In this document: positions 1 through 6,595 of the stretch, one piece after another
Numbering within the stretch: the stretch's first letter is position 1
Layout: each line of letters begins with the position of its first letter
Assembly (NCBI GenBank): GCA_030597965.1
Contig: JAUVQU010000072.1
Location: 1 to 10,631, forward strand
Length of the DNA: 10,631 bases
Direction: 5' to 3'
Source: Cellvibrionaceae bacterium
GTDB lineage: Bacteria; Pseudomonadota; Gammaproteobacteria; Pseudomonadales; Cellvibrionaceae
Made by a program: the position numbers and the translations under genes
The notes under the pieces: model-generated
Told to the model about the DNA's origin: nothing
Database searches by the model: none
The model's input: only the letters and a program-made list of their open reading frames with translations

Positions 1-2201
1 AAGGCTTTCACCGTGGTCGCCAGTTGTGTCGCGCAGGCCCACGCCAATGAAAGACCATCAAAGGTGCTGGTGCCACGGCCAATTTCATCCAATAATACCA
101 GGCTTTTATCCGTGGCATTATTGAGGATGTTGGCGGTCTCGGTCATCTCCACCATAAAGGTTGAGCGGCCACCGGCAAGATCATCGGATGAACCGATACG
201 GGTAAAAATACGATCGACAATCCCAATGCGGCTGCTGGCCGCAGGTACAAAGCTGCCGATGTGAGCAAGCAATACAATTAATGCGGTTTGGCGCATGTAG
301 GTCGATTTACCACCCATGTTCGGGCCGGTGACAATTAGCATTTCGCGCTCGTCGTCAAAGTGCAGATCGTTGGGGACAAAGGGGTGCTCGGAGACCTGCT
401 CAACCACGGGGTGACGGCCGGCTTGATAGCTGATACCCGGTTGTTCGGTTAACTCTGGGCGGGTGAAGTTCAGTTGATCGGCACGCTCGGCTAGTGTGGT
501 GAGTACATCCAGCTCGGAGACGGCGGCAGCGGCTTCCTGCAGGCGTACCAGTTGCTTGTTCAGGGTTTCAATAATCTCCTCATAGAGCGCCTTTTCACGG
601 GTGAGGGCACGGCTCTTGGCCGACAGGGCTTTGTCTTCAAACACTTTCAATTCAGGCGTAATAAAACGCTCGGCATTTTTCAGCGTTTGACGGCGAATGT
701 ATTCCACCGGGGCTTTGTCGGATTGTAATCGGCTTATCTCAATGTAGTAACCGTGCACGCGGTTGTAGCCAACTTTGAGTGTATTAATTCCGGTTTTCTC
801 ACGCTCCCGGGTTTCCAGATCAATCAGGAACTGTCCGGCGTTAGTGCTGATGTTTCGCAGTTCATCCAGCTCTTCGTCATAGCCTTCGGCAATGACGCCG
901 CCATCGCGTATGACCACGGGTGGGTTCTCGATAATGGCTTTTTCTAAGAGCTCTTCGATATCTGGAAAAGTCCCTACCTGCTGGGCAAGTAGCTTCAAGT
1001 GTGAGCAATCTATGACGGCCAGCTGACTTTGCAGTTCAGGGTAGGTTGCCAGTGATGTGTATAAGCGAGATAAATCGCGTGGGCGTGCTGACCGCAATGC
1101 CAGTCGACCAAGAATTCGTTCCAGGTCGCCAATTTGTTTGAGGCTTTGGTGTAACGGCTCAAAGCGGTAGTTTTCTTGCAGCTTGGCAATGGCGCTCTGG
1201 CGTGCATTCAGTATCGCCAGGTTACGTAAGGGTCGGTTGAGCCAGCGGCGCAATAAACGACCGCCCATGGCGGTGGCTGATTTATTTAAAACATGGAATA
1301 GGGTGTTGTCTTCACCGCCTTTGAGGTTGATGTCCAGCTCAAGGTTTTGGCGTGTGGCCGCATCCATTGTTACGGATTCATCACGGCTTTCACTGCAAAT
1401 ACTGTTGATGTGCGGCAGTGCCGTGCGCTGTGTTTCCTGGGCATAAGATAACAGGCAGCCAGCAGCACAAAGAGCGGTGGTGAGGTGTTGGCAGCCAAAG
1501 CCACCCAGATCCTGCGTGCCAAATTGCTCGGTCAATAAGCGCTGGGCAGTCTCTGAATCGAATTCCCAGGGCGCGCGGCGGCGTAGGCCGCGACGTCTTG
1601 CTATCGGTGCGGTTTCTACCAGTGAGGTTTCTATAATGTCTTCGGCAATTAAAAGTTCGGCAGGGTTAAGGCGCTGTAATTCACCAAGCGCGGCATCCAA
1701 CCCTTCCACTTCCAATATCTGGAATCGACCTGAGCCAATATCCAGTGAGGCCAAACCAAAGGTATCTTCAACAATATGCAGAGCAACAAGCAGGTTGTCT
1801 CGGCTCGCATCGAGTAGAGATTCATCACTGACGGTGCCGGGGGTAACCACGCGCACAACCTTGCGTTCAACCGGCCCTTTGCTGGTGGCTGGGTCACCAA
1901 TCTGCTCGCAAATAGCAATGGATTCGCCAAGGCGAACCAACTTCGCTAAATAACCATCGGCGGAATGGTAGGGAATACCCGCCATAGGAATGGGTTCACC
2001 GTTGGATTTACCACGGGCAGTGAGGGTAATGTCGAGAAGATCAGAGGCCTTCTTGGCGTCATCAAAAAACATCTCATAGAAATCACCCATACGATAAAAC
2101 ACCAGCTCGCTGGGGTGCTCAGACTTAATTCTTAAGTACTGCTGCATCATGGGTGTGTGCTGTGTACTGGTAGATTTTTCTAAGGTGCTGTTTTTGCTCA
2201 T
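1..2201 (-). CDS. mutS: DNA mismatch repair protein MutS (3' end outside window)
   Basis: MutS recognises mismatches and small loops, then recruits MutL in an ATP-dependent way. The open frame gives 733 complete codons from the ATG at 2201 and runs off the left edge; the E. coli protein has 853 residues, so the end of the ATPase domain and the C-terminal oligomerisation tail are missing here. The N-terminus reads MSKNSTLEKSTSTQHTPMMQ, and HTPMMQQYLR matches the E. coli start region, supporting this ATG. The mismatch-reading F-x-E motif is at residues 41-43 (GDFYEMFFDD). Walker A GPNMGGKST is at 626-634 (Lys632) and the Walker B acidic pair is Asp705-Glu706 (LLDEIGRGTSTFDG). No frameshift or missing key residue is seen. 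The gene is divergent from pncC. No clear Shine-Dalgarno sequence precedes the ATG. Confidence 0.97.
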   Translation of the reverse strand, partial: MSKNSTLEKSTSTQHTPMMQQYLRIKSEHPSELVFYRMGDFYEMFFDDAKKASDLLDITLTARGKSNGEPIPMAGIPYHSADGYLAKLVRLGESIAICEQIGDPATSKGPVERKVVRVVTPGTVSDESLLDASRDNLLVALHIVEDTFGLASLDIGSGRFQILEVEGLDAALGELQRLNPAELLIAEDIIETSLVETAPIARRRGLRRRAPWEFDSETAQRLLTEQFGTQDLGGFGCQHLTTALCAAGCLLSYAQETQRTALPHINSICSESRDESVTMDAATRQNLELDINLKGGEDNTLFHVLNKSATAMGGRLLRRWLNRPLRNLAILNARQSAIAKLQENYRFEPLHQSLKQIGDLERILGRLALRSARPRDLSRLYTSLATYPELQSQLAVIDCSHLKLLAQQVGTFPDIEELLEKAIIENPPVVIRDGGVIAEGYDEELDELRNISTNAGQFLIDLETREREKTGINTLKVGYNRVHGYYIEISRLQSDKAPVEYIRRQTLKNAERFITPELKVFEDKALSAKSRALTREKALYEEIIETLNKQLVRLQEAAAAVSELDVLTTLAERADQLNFTRPELTEQPGISYQAGRHPVVEQVSEHPFVPNDLHFDDEREMLIVTGPNMGGKSTYMRQTALIVLLAHIGSFVPAASSRIGIVDRIFTRIGSSDDLAGGRSTFMVEMTETANILNNATDKSLVLLDEIGRGTSTFDGLSLAWACATQLATTVKA

Positions 2202-2255
2202 TATTATGCTTTTGGTCAAGAAATGGGGCGCGTCAATGGCGGCAATAAGTCGTCG

Positions 2256-2264
2256 ATTCTAGCA
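2256..2264 (-). promoter_or_regulatory. Candidate extended -10 promoter for mutS
   Basis: Read on the minus strand this is TGCTAGAAT, an extended -10 element (TG-N-TAGAAT), placed about 55 bases before the mutS ATG. No good -35 hexamer lies at the right distance, which is tolerated by extended -10 promoters. This is pattern matching only. Confidence 0.35.
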
Positions 2265-2272
2265 AAAGCGAG

Positions 2273-2289
2273 ACGGCTCTCACAGCCGT
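2273..2289. repeat. Short inverted repeat ACGGCT-N5-AGCCGT
   Basis: There is a 6-bp perfect stem with a 5-base loop, followed on the plus strand by TTTT. No plus-strand gene ends before it in the window, so a terminator role is unclear. On the minus strand it would lie just upstream of the candidate mutS -10. Confidence 0.4.
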
Positions 2290-2341
2290 TTTCCCAGCAA
2301 AATTTATACGGAGCTGGATACATATTTGGGTGTTCATGGGT

Positions 2342-2380
2342 CGGAGTCCCCTAAGACGACTCCGGCCCCCTAGGGGGACT
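2342..2380. repeat. Cluster of overlapping GC-rich inverted repeats
   Basis: CGGAGTC at 2342-2348 pairs with GACTCCG at 2358-2364. It is followed directly by the 12-base perfect palindrome CCCCCTAGGGGG at 2366-2377. AGTCCCCT at 2345-2352 can also pair with AGGGGGACT at 2372-2380 (one bulged G), so the two halves could form alternative, mutually exclusive hairpins. There is no T-run after it, so it is not a standard intrinsic terminator. The core CCCTAGGGG recurs at 4850-4858 inside the REP-like element. Confidence 0.6.
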
Positions 2381-2451
2381 GCATTAATGGCTTAATTAGA
2401 TTATATTCAGACCTGAATATTGAGCATTAAGTGGTTTTACTCATTACATAC

Positions 2452-2456
2452 AGGTG
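2452..2456 (+). promoter_or_regulatory. Ribosome binding site AGGTG deciding the pncC start
   Basis: AGGTG lies four bases before the TTG at 2461. The upstream in-frame GTG at 2431 has no such sequence in front of it (TTGAGCATTAA precedes it), so this site favours the TTG. Confidence 0.45.
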
Positions 2457-2460
2457 CGAC

Positions 2461-2952
2461 TTGAACAACTCAAATATTATAGAGCTGGCCACACAGTTGG
2501 GCGAACATTTACTGGCACGAGAGCGGGTGGTTGGCACAGCCGAATCCTGCACCGGCGGTATGGTCGCGGCGGCGATTACTGCAGTATCTGGTAGCTCTGA
2601 ATGGTTCCATGAAGGGCTGGTTACTTATTCCAATGCGAGCAAACAAAAACTCGTAGGCGTGCCGAGTAATTTGCTGGATGAATATGGTGCCGTGAGCCAG
2701 CAAGTGGTCGAATCAATGATGGCGGGAGTACTGGATAACGGCGCGGATATTGCCGTAGCCACCAGTGGTATCGCGGGGCCAACCGGTGGCACAGATGATA
2801 AGCCAGTGGGGTGTGTCTGGTTTTGCTGGGGATCACAAGCTACTGTTTTTTCAGAGAAAATTATCTTTTCTGGCGACCGTGAAGCGGTGCGGTTAGCCGC
2901 CACTGGGCATGCGCTGAAAGGCTTAATTGGCCTTTGCAAAACCCCTGTATAA
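2461..2952 (+). CDS. pncC: Nicotinamide-nucleotide amidohydrolase PncC (CinA C-terminal domain family)
   Basis: PncC converts nicotinamide mononucleotide to nicotinate mononucleotide plus ammonia in the pyridine nucleotide cycle. The product is a stand-alone CinA C-terminal domain of 163 residues, close to the 165 of E. coli PncC. Family motifs are visible: TAESCTGG near residues 26-33, SGSSEWF near 43-49, GLVTYSN near 52-58, TSGIAGPTGG near 111-120 and KPVG. The frame is also open from a GTG at 2431 (173 residues), but the TTG at 2461 gives exactly the E. coli spacing of the N-terminus to TAESCTGG and has AGGTG in front, so I prefer it. The stop lies eight bases before the LexA box of recA. 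The pncC-recA order is common in gammaproteobacteria. Confidence 0.93.
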   Translation: MNNSNIIELATQLGEHLLARERVVGTAESCTGGMVAAAITAVSGSSEWFHEGLVTYSNASKQKLVGVPSNLLDEYGAVSQQVVESMMAGVLDNGADIAVATSGIAGPTGGTDDKPVGCVWFCWGSQATVFSEKIIFSGDREAVRLAATGHALKGLIGLCKTPV

Positions 2953-2960
2953 AAAAATAG

Positions 2961-2980
2961 TACTGTTTTTCTGTACAGTT
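2961..2980 (+). promoter_or_regulatory. LexA binding site (SOS box) of recA
   Basis: TACTGTTTTTCTGTACAGTT matches the gammaproteobacterial LexA consensus: CTGT at 2963-2966, eight bases, ACAG at 2975-2978, with the flanking TA before CTGT also kept. It sits between pncC and recA, where LexA repression of recA is expected. Weak promoter matches overlap or lie just upstream (for example TTGCAA at 2934-2939 and AATAGT at 2956-2961, 16 bases apart), which would place LexA on the promoter; I cannot fix the exact promoter. Confidence 0.92.
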
Positions 2981-3044
2981 GTTTTTTCTTGTGCTTCAAT
3001 AGCTACCAATACGGCATAAAACGGATGCATTACAACCGCTTTGT

Positions 3045-3059
3045 TGTTTGATACAAACA
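3045..3059. repeat. Perfect inverted repeat TGTTTG-ATA-CAAACA in the recA leader
   Basis: A 6-bp perfect stem with a 3-base centre lies about 65 bases downstream of the LexA box and 63 bases before the recA ATG, at the edge of a strongly AT-rich tract (3050-3105). It could be an operator for an unidentified regulator, a small RNA hairpin in the 5' leader, or chance. Confidence 0.4.
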
Positions 3060-3122
3060 TAATTAATTAAAAGTAGAATTAACATTAAAAAGATAAAAAC
3101 TAAACAGTCTTCGGGGTCGGTT

Positions 3123-4145
3123 ATGGAATCTAATAAAGGAAAGGCATTAGAGGCGGCGCTAAGCCAAATTGAGCGTCAGTTCGGAAAGGGAACGGCTATG
3201 CGCATGGGCGATAAGCCGCGCGAAAGAATTCCAGCCATATCGACGGGTTCTTTAGGTCTGGACATTGCATTGGGCATAGGCGGCCTGCCGAAAGGCCGAA
3301 TCGTTGAAATCTATGGCCCTGAGTCCTCCGGTAAAACCACTCTGACATTACAGGTGATTGCCGAAGCGCAAAAAGTCGGTGGCACCTGTGCCTTTATTGA
3401 TGCCGAGCACGCGTTAGATCCAGTCTACGCAGAGAAGCTGGGTGTGCAGGTAGACGACTTGATCGTATCGCAACCTGACACGGGTGAGCAGGCACTGGAA
3501 GTGACTGACATGTTGGTCCGCTCTGGTGCGATCGATGTATTGGTGATCGATTCAGTAGCTGCGTTGACACCAAAAGCAGAAATTGAAGGCGATATGGGTG
3601 ATCACCACGTCGGTTTACAAGCACGTTTGATGTCTCAGGCTCTGCGTAAACTGACCGGTAATATTAAAAACGCAAATTGCCTGGTTATTTTCATTAACCA
3701 GATTCGCATGAAAATTGGTGTGATGTTCGGTAACCCGGAAACCACCACGGGTGGTAATGCGCTTAAATTCTATTCCTCTGTACGCTTGGATATTCGCCGC
3801 ATTGGTGCCGTGAAAGAAGGTGACGAGGTGGTTGGTAACGAGACCCGAGTTAAAGTGGTGAAAAACAAAGTAGCACCGCCGTTCAAGCAATCAGAATTTC
3901 AAATTTTGTATGGAACAGGAATTAATCAACTCGGCGAAGTCATCGACTATGGTGTTAAGTTGGGGTTGGTTGATAAGGCAGGTTCTTGGTATAGCCATCA
4001 AGGTAACAAGATTGGTCAGGGCAAAAATAATGTTGTGAAATACCTGAAAGAGAATCCGGAAATTGCCAAGAGTATTGAAGATAATATTCGTGCACAATTA
4101 TTACCACAGACTGACGTCGCAGAAAAAGCAGCTGTAACTGAATAA
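3123..4145 (+). CDS. recA: Recombinase RecA
   Basis: RecA forms ATP-dependent filaments on single-stranded DNA, catalyses strand exchange, and stimulates LexA self-cleavage in the SOS response. The 340-residue product aligns along its length with E. coli RecA (353). Walker A GPESSGKT is at residues 65-72, Walker B ends at Asp143 (VLVID), the L2 DNA-binding loop follows INQIRMKIGVMFGNPETTTG (191-210), and KAEIEGDMGD is at 151-160. The C-terminal tail is shorter and less acidic than that of E. coli. GGGG at 3113-3116, six bases before the ATG, is a modest Shine-Dalgarno. Regulation: a clear LexA box lies 143 bases upstream, implying a long AT-rich leader if transcription starts there. recX follows after a probable attenuator. 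Confidence 0.99.
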   Translation: MESNKGKALEAALSQIERQFGKGTAMRMGDKPRERIPAISTGSLGLDIALGIGGLPKGRIVEIYGPESSGKTTLTLQVIAEAQKVGGTCAFIDAEHALDPVYAEKLGVQVDDLIVSQPDTGEQALEVTDMLVRSGAIDVLVIDSVAALTPKAEIEGDMGDHHVGLQARLMSQALRKLTGNIKNANCLVIFINQIRMKIGVMFGNPETTTGGNALKFYSSVRLDIRRIGAVKEGDEVVGNETRVKVVKNKVAPPFKQSEFQILYGTGINQLGEVIDYGVKLGLVDKAGSWYSHQGNKIGQGKNNVVKYLKENPEIAKSIEDNIRAQLLPQTDVAEKAAVTE

Positions 4146-4160
4146 TGGCAGTCACAATTT

Positions 4161-4187
4161 ACAGGGCTCAATTGAGTCCTGTTTTTT
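4161..4187 (+). terminator. Intrinsic terminator / attenuator between recA and recX
   Basis: ACAGGGCTCA at 4161-4170 pairs with TGAGTCCTGT at 4173-4182 (one G-T pair) around a tiny AT centre; the whole is an almost perfect 22-base palindrome, followed by a run of six T ending at 4187. It starts 15 bases after the recA stop. In E. coli a hairpin in the same place lets only a small part of recA transcripts continue into recX; the same role is inferred here. Confidence 0.85.
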
Positions 4188-4191
4188 GGAG
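4188..4191 (+). promoter_or_regulatory. recX ribosome binding site GGAG
   Basis: GGAG directly abuts the T-run of the attenuator and lies seven bases before the ATG at 4199. It supports the long form of RecX, because the internal ATG (residue 56) has no such sequence. Confidence 0.7.
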
Positions 4192-4198
4192 TAGATAA

Positions 4199-4789
4199 AT
4201 GAGTGGCCTGAGCTTTGGCGGTGAATCTTATTTGTGCCCTGAATTGATCGATGAATCTAAAGACTTTTCTGTACGTGAAGTTTCAGAAGCTCAGTCTCTG
4301 GAAGCGGCAGATAATCCTTTTCGTTTGAAAGAACAGCAGCAACAACTTCAGCGTGCAAAACGTATGCGTCATTACGCTATTGAAGTGTTAGCGCGACGAG
4401 AGCACTCTCGTTTTGAATTGATCTCTAAATTACAAAAACGCTTTCCCGATTGTCAAAATATTAAAGAGATAAGTGATCTGTTGTCGCAACTTTGTGATGA
4501 GGGATGGCAATCCGAGACACGTTTTACAGAAGCCTATACAAGAATGCGTTGGAAGAAAGGATTTGGGCCACAGCGTATAGCGATGGAATTAAAGGAGCGC
4601 GGTGTAGATCACCACTTAATTGATACTGAATTGACTTCAGATGAATACGATTGGTATTTAGCTGCAGTTAATGTGAGAGAAAAGAAATTCTCACTGGAGA
4701 AGCCAGACGACTTTAAATTAAAAGCAAAACAGCAGAACTTTTTAAACTATCGTGGTTTTACATCAGCGCAGATCAAAGCCGCTTTTTGA
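4199..4789 (+). CDS. recX: RecA regulatory protein RecX, with N-terminal extension
   Basis: RecX binds RecA filaments and limits their extension and activity. The 196-residue product is longer than E. coli RecX (166). The three-helix RecX repeats occupy about residues 53-196: YAIEVLARREHSRFELISKL (59-78), the LCDEGWQSETRFTEAYTRMR segment (98-117), KGFGPQRIAMELKERGV (120-136), and a C-terminal FLNYRGFTSAQIKAAF. Residues 1-50 are an extra acidic and Gln-rich segment (EQQQQL at 45-50) without a recognised domain. The start is supported by GGAG at 4188. Position after recA behind an attenuator is the normal context. Identity is firm; the function of the extension is unknown. Confidence 0.95.
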   Translation: MSGLSFGGESYLCPELIDESKDFSVREVSEAQSLEAADNPFRLKEQQQQLQRAKRMRHYAIEVLARREHSRFELISKLQKRFPDCQNIKEISDLLSQLCDEGWQSETRFTEAYTRMRWKKGFGPQRIAMELKERGVDHHLIDTELTSDEYDWYLAAVNVREKKFSLEKPDDFKLKAKQQNFLNYRGFTSAQIKAAF

Positions 4790-4810
4790 CGTAGGTCGAA
4801 CCGATACTTT

Positions 4811-4858
4811 GTAGGAGCTAGCCCTGCTGGCGAACCATTCGCCAGCAGACCCTAGGGG
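4811..4858. repeat. REP-like element, two inverted copies (BIME-like)
   Basis: The first half is GTAGGA, then GCTAGC-CCT-GCTGGC (a 6-bp hairpin with one G-T pair), then GAA; this is the layout of Pseudomonas-type REP sequences. After CCA, the second half is inverted: TTCGCCAGCAG at 4838-4848 is the exact reverse complement of CTGCTGGCGAA at 4824-4834, giving an 11-bp perfect stem with a 3-base loop, ending in CCCTAGGGG. It lies between the convergent ends of recX and pxpC, a typical REP location. It may block transcription from both sides, although no T-run follows. Other copies elsewhere in the genome are expected but cannot be seen here. Confidence 0.75.
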
Positions 4859-4862
4859 TTGT

Positions 4863-5813
4863 TCACTTGATGTTTATAGGCGGGCAGTTTTTCTCTGTAA
4901 GTCTTTCTTCTTTTTTAATTCTTTGTGCTTCTTCAAGACTTATCTGTTTAAAGTGCACTTTGTGTGGGTGCTGCGCCTGAGCAAGACGATAGCAGTCGCT
5001 TGAAAGAACAGTGCCCATCTTTGGATAGCCACCAATTGTTTGTCGGTCATTCAGCAGAATAATGGGTTGCCCGTCCGGTGGGATTTGCACAGCACCATAA
5101 CTGATCCCCTCGGAATACAGTGCTTTAGTGGGGAGGGAAAGTTTTGAGCCCTGCAGTCGATAGCCCATGCGATCTGCAGCTTGAGAGATGGTGTATTCCT
5201 GCTTGAAAAAACTATCCTGCAGCGCCTGTAATGATTCCGACTGATAACCCAGGATAATACGCCGAGTTAAAACGACAGGGTCTTTGGGGCTGTAAAATAC
5301 GGGTATTATTTCTGTTGGAGCTTTTAGGTGTTGTTCTGTGTCGTGATCCAGGCAAGGCAAAAAATCACCTCGTTTTAGAGCGCCGCCATTAATCCCGCCG
5401 ATACCTTCTCGAATGACCGTGCTGGTGCTGCCGAAGCTATTGGGTACTATAAATCCTCCGGCAACAACTAAGTAGGCACGACAACCTTTTTTAGCGTGTG
5501 CTAATTCAATTGTGTCATTGGGATAAACACTGTGACTGCGCCAGCGTTCTTTGGATATACCATTAATACGCAAATCCATTTCGGCGCCGGTAACGGCGAT
5601 ACGAGTCGTGGTGAGTGCGCGTAGTTGTAACCCGCCAAGAGTGATTTCTAGGACGCTTTGATCAGCGCGGTTGCCGACCAGTTGGTTGGCCCATTCAAAA
5701 CTGTAGCGATCCATCGGGCCGCCATTAGTTAAACCAAGATGGAATTGACCCGTTCGACCACCGTCTTGAATGGTGGTCAATACCCCTGGTTTTAATACGG
5801 CAAAACCGCTCAT
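4863..5813 (-). CDS. pxpC: 5-oxoprolinase subunit PxpC (biotin-dependent carboxyltransferase-like family)
   Basis: PxpC is one of three subunits of the bacterial 5-oxoprolinase, which hydrolyses 5-oxoproline to glutamate with ATP; with PxpB it is thought to phosphorylate the substrate. The 316-residue product matches the YbgK/AHS2 family in length (about 310) and motifs: TIQDGGR (14-20), GPMD (32-35), ANQLVGN (42-48), LEITLGG (55-61), VTGAEMD (74-80), SEGISYGAVQIPPDGQP (234-250), ILLNDRQTIGGYPKMG (252-267). It is the last gene of a minus-strand operon; its ATG overlaps the pxpB stop as ATGA, and GGAGG stands nine bases upstream. It is sometimes annotated as urea amidolyase or allophanate hydrolase subunit 2; the three-gene context makes PxpC the better name. 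Confidence 0.94.
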   Translation of the reverse strand: MSGFAVLKPGVLTTIQDGGRTGQFHLGLTNGGPMDRYSFEWANQLVGNRADQSVLEITLGGLQLRALTTTRIAVTGAEMDLRINGISKERWRSHSVYPNDTIELAHAKKGCRAYLVVAGGFIVPNSFGSTSTVIREGIGGINGGALKRGDFLPCLDHDTEQHLKAPTEIIPVFYSPKDPVVLTRRIILGYQSESLQALQDSFFKQEYTISQAADRMGYRLQGSKLSLPTKALYSEGISYGAVQIPPDGQPIILLNDRQTIGGYPKMGTVLSSDCYRLAQAQHPHKVHFKQISLEEAQRIKKEERLTEKNCPPINIK

Positions 5814-6595
5814 GGAATTTTTCCTCCAAGAGCTATAAATTCGTCGCGATCTATGGCGCGGAACTTGACCGTATTGCCAGTAGTAAATGGCGATGCAGGC
5901 ACATTATCAGGGTTGAACATTTCCAGCGGGCAATTGCCAATGATGTTCCAACCCCCTGGTGAATCGGCTGGATAGATAGCCGTTTGTTGGTCTGCAACGG
6001 CGACAGCACCCTTAGGTACGTGGCTGCGTGGTGTTGCTAATCGAGGTGTGGCCATGCGCGGATCTATTTCACCCAAATAGGCAAAGCCGGGGGCAAAACC
6101 AATAGCATAAACCGTGTAGCTGGTCTGACTGTGCAGTTCAATAATCTGTTCTCGGGATAAACCGGATAGATCAGTGATGCGATCTATATCAGGCGAACAC
6201 TCCTTACCGTAATACACGGGCAAGATAATTTCTTTAGAGCACTTTTTCGGCTTCGCAGTCTGGGTGTCGGCTGGGAGGTCATCTGCAGAGTAAAAGAGAT
6301 GCGATTTTTCGGTGGCTTCAGCGTGGTTGGACCATAGTCTGTTGATCAACTGGATCAGTGCCTGGTGGCTGAGGAGCTCGAATCGATATTGAACCCAAAG
6401 TGAAATATAGGAAGGAATGGTGTCGACAATGCACGGCGCAATTTGAAGTTGTAGTTGTTGGTTAAGTTGGGCGATCAGATTTGAAGTCTCCCGACTTGGG
6501 GTGGCATCGATATAGACGATCACGCTGTCTTCGCCGGCAGTTTTTATAGTTATCTTTGGTTTGACGGTGTTGTTTGGGTTGCGGGATGTCGTCAT
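5810..6595 (-). CDS. pxpB: 5-oxoprolinase subunit PxpB (KipI / AHS1 family)
   Basis: PxpB is the partner of PxpC in 5-oxoprolinase. From the ATG at 6595 it has 261 residues. Family motifs are YTVYAIGFAPGFAYLG (160-175), RLATPRSHVPKGAVAV (185-200) and YPADSPGGWNIIG (208-220). It is longer than E. coli PxpB (218), through a longer N-terminus and a polar stretch near 95-120. The frame also opens at a GTG at 6604, three codons earlier, but the ATG at 6595 forms an ATGA overlap with the pxpA stop, mirroring the pxpB-pxpC junction, so I prefer it. There is no strong Shine-Dalgarno, so translation probably depends on coupling to pxpA. KipI in Bacillus inhibits the KinA kinase, an alternative label for this family that the context does not favour. 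Confidence 0.93.
   Translation of the reverse strand: MTTSRNPNNTVKPKITIKTAGEDSVIVYIDATPSRETSNLIAQLNQQLQLQIAPCIVDTIPSYISLWVQYRFELLSHQALIQLINRLWSNHAEATEKSHLFYSADDLPADTQTAKPKKCSKEIILPVYYGKECSPDIDRITDLSGLSREQIIELHSQTSYTVYAIGFAPGFAYLGEIDPRMATPRLATPRSHVPKGAVAVADQQTAIYPADSPGGWNIIGNCPLEMFNPDNVPASPFTTGNTVKFRAIDRDEFIALGGKIP
5823..5827 (-). promoter_or_regulatory. pxpC ribosome binding site GGAGG
   Basis: GGAGG on the minus strand lies nine bases before the pxpC ATG, inside the end of pxpB. It is the strongest Shine-Dalgarno in this operon. Confidence 0.65.

Larger units (their letters stand above)
2202..2460. other. Intergenic region between divergent mutS and pncC, rich in palindromes
   Basis: This stretch separates mutS (leftward) from pncC (rightward) and must carry both sets of start signals. 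No convincing ORF is present. It contains a candidate mutS extended -10, a small hairpin at 2273-2289, a cluster of GC-rich inverted repeats at 2342-2380, and an AT-rich patch with a TATATT at 2402-2407 that could serve as the pncC -10, although no good -35 is seen for it. Confidence 0.6.

Noticed and set aside
1477..1953. Plus-strand open frame of 158 codons, and other frames at 13-264, 753-947 and 1183-1446
   Set aside because: They lie antisense inside mutS, whose minus-strand frame is intact with all family motifs; their products have low-complexity Arg/Ser composition and match no family.
2839..2856. TACTGTTTTTTCAGAG inside pncC as a second LexA box
   Set aside because: It has CTGT but not ACAG at the required eight-base spacing, and lies inside a coding region; the full match at 2961-2980 is the real site.
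2625..2999. Minus-strand open frame of 124 codons opposite pncC
   Set aside because: It is antisense to a well-conserved gene and spans the LexA box; no family features.
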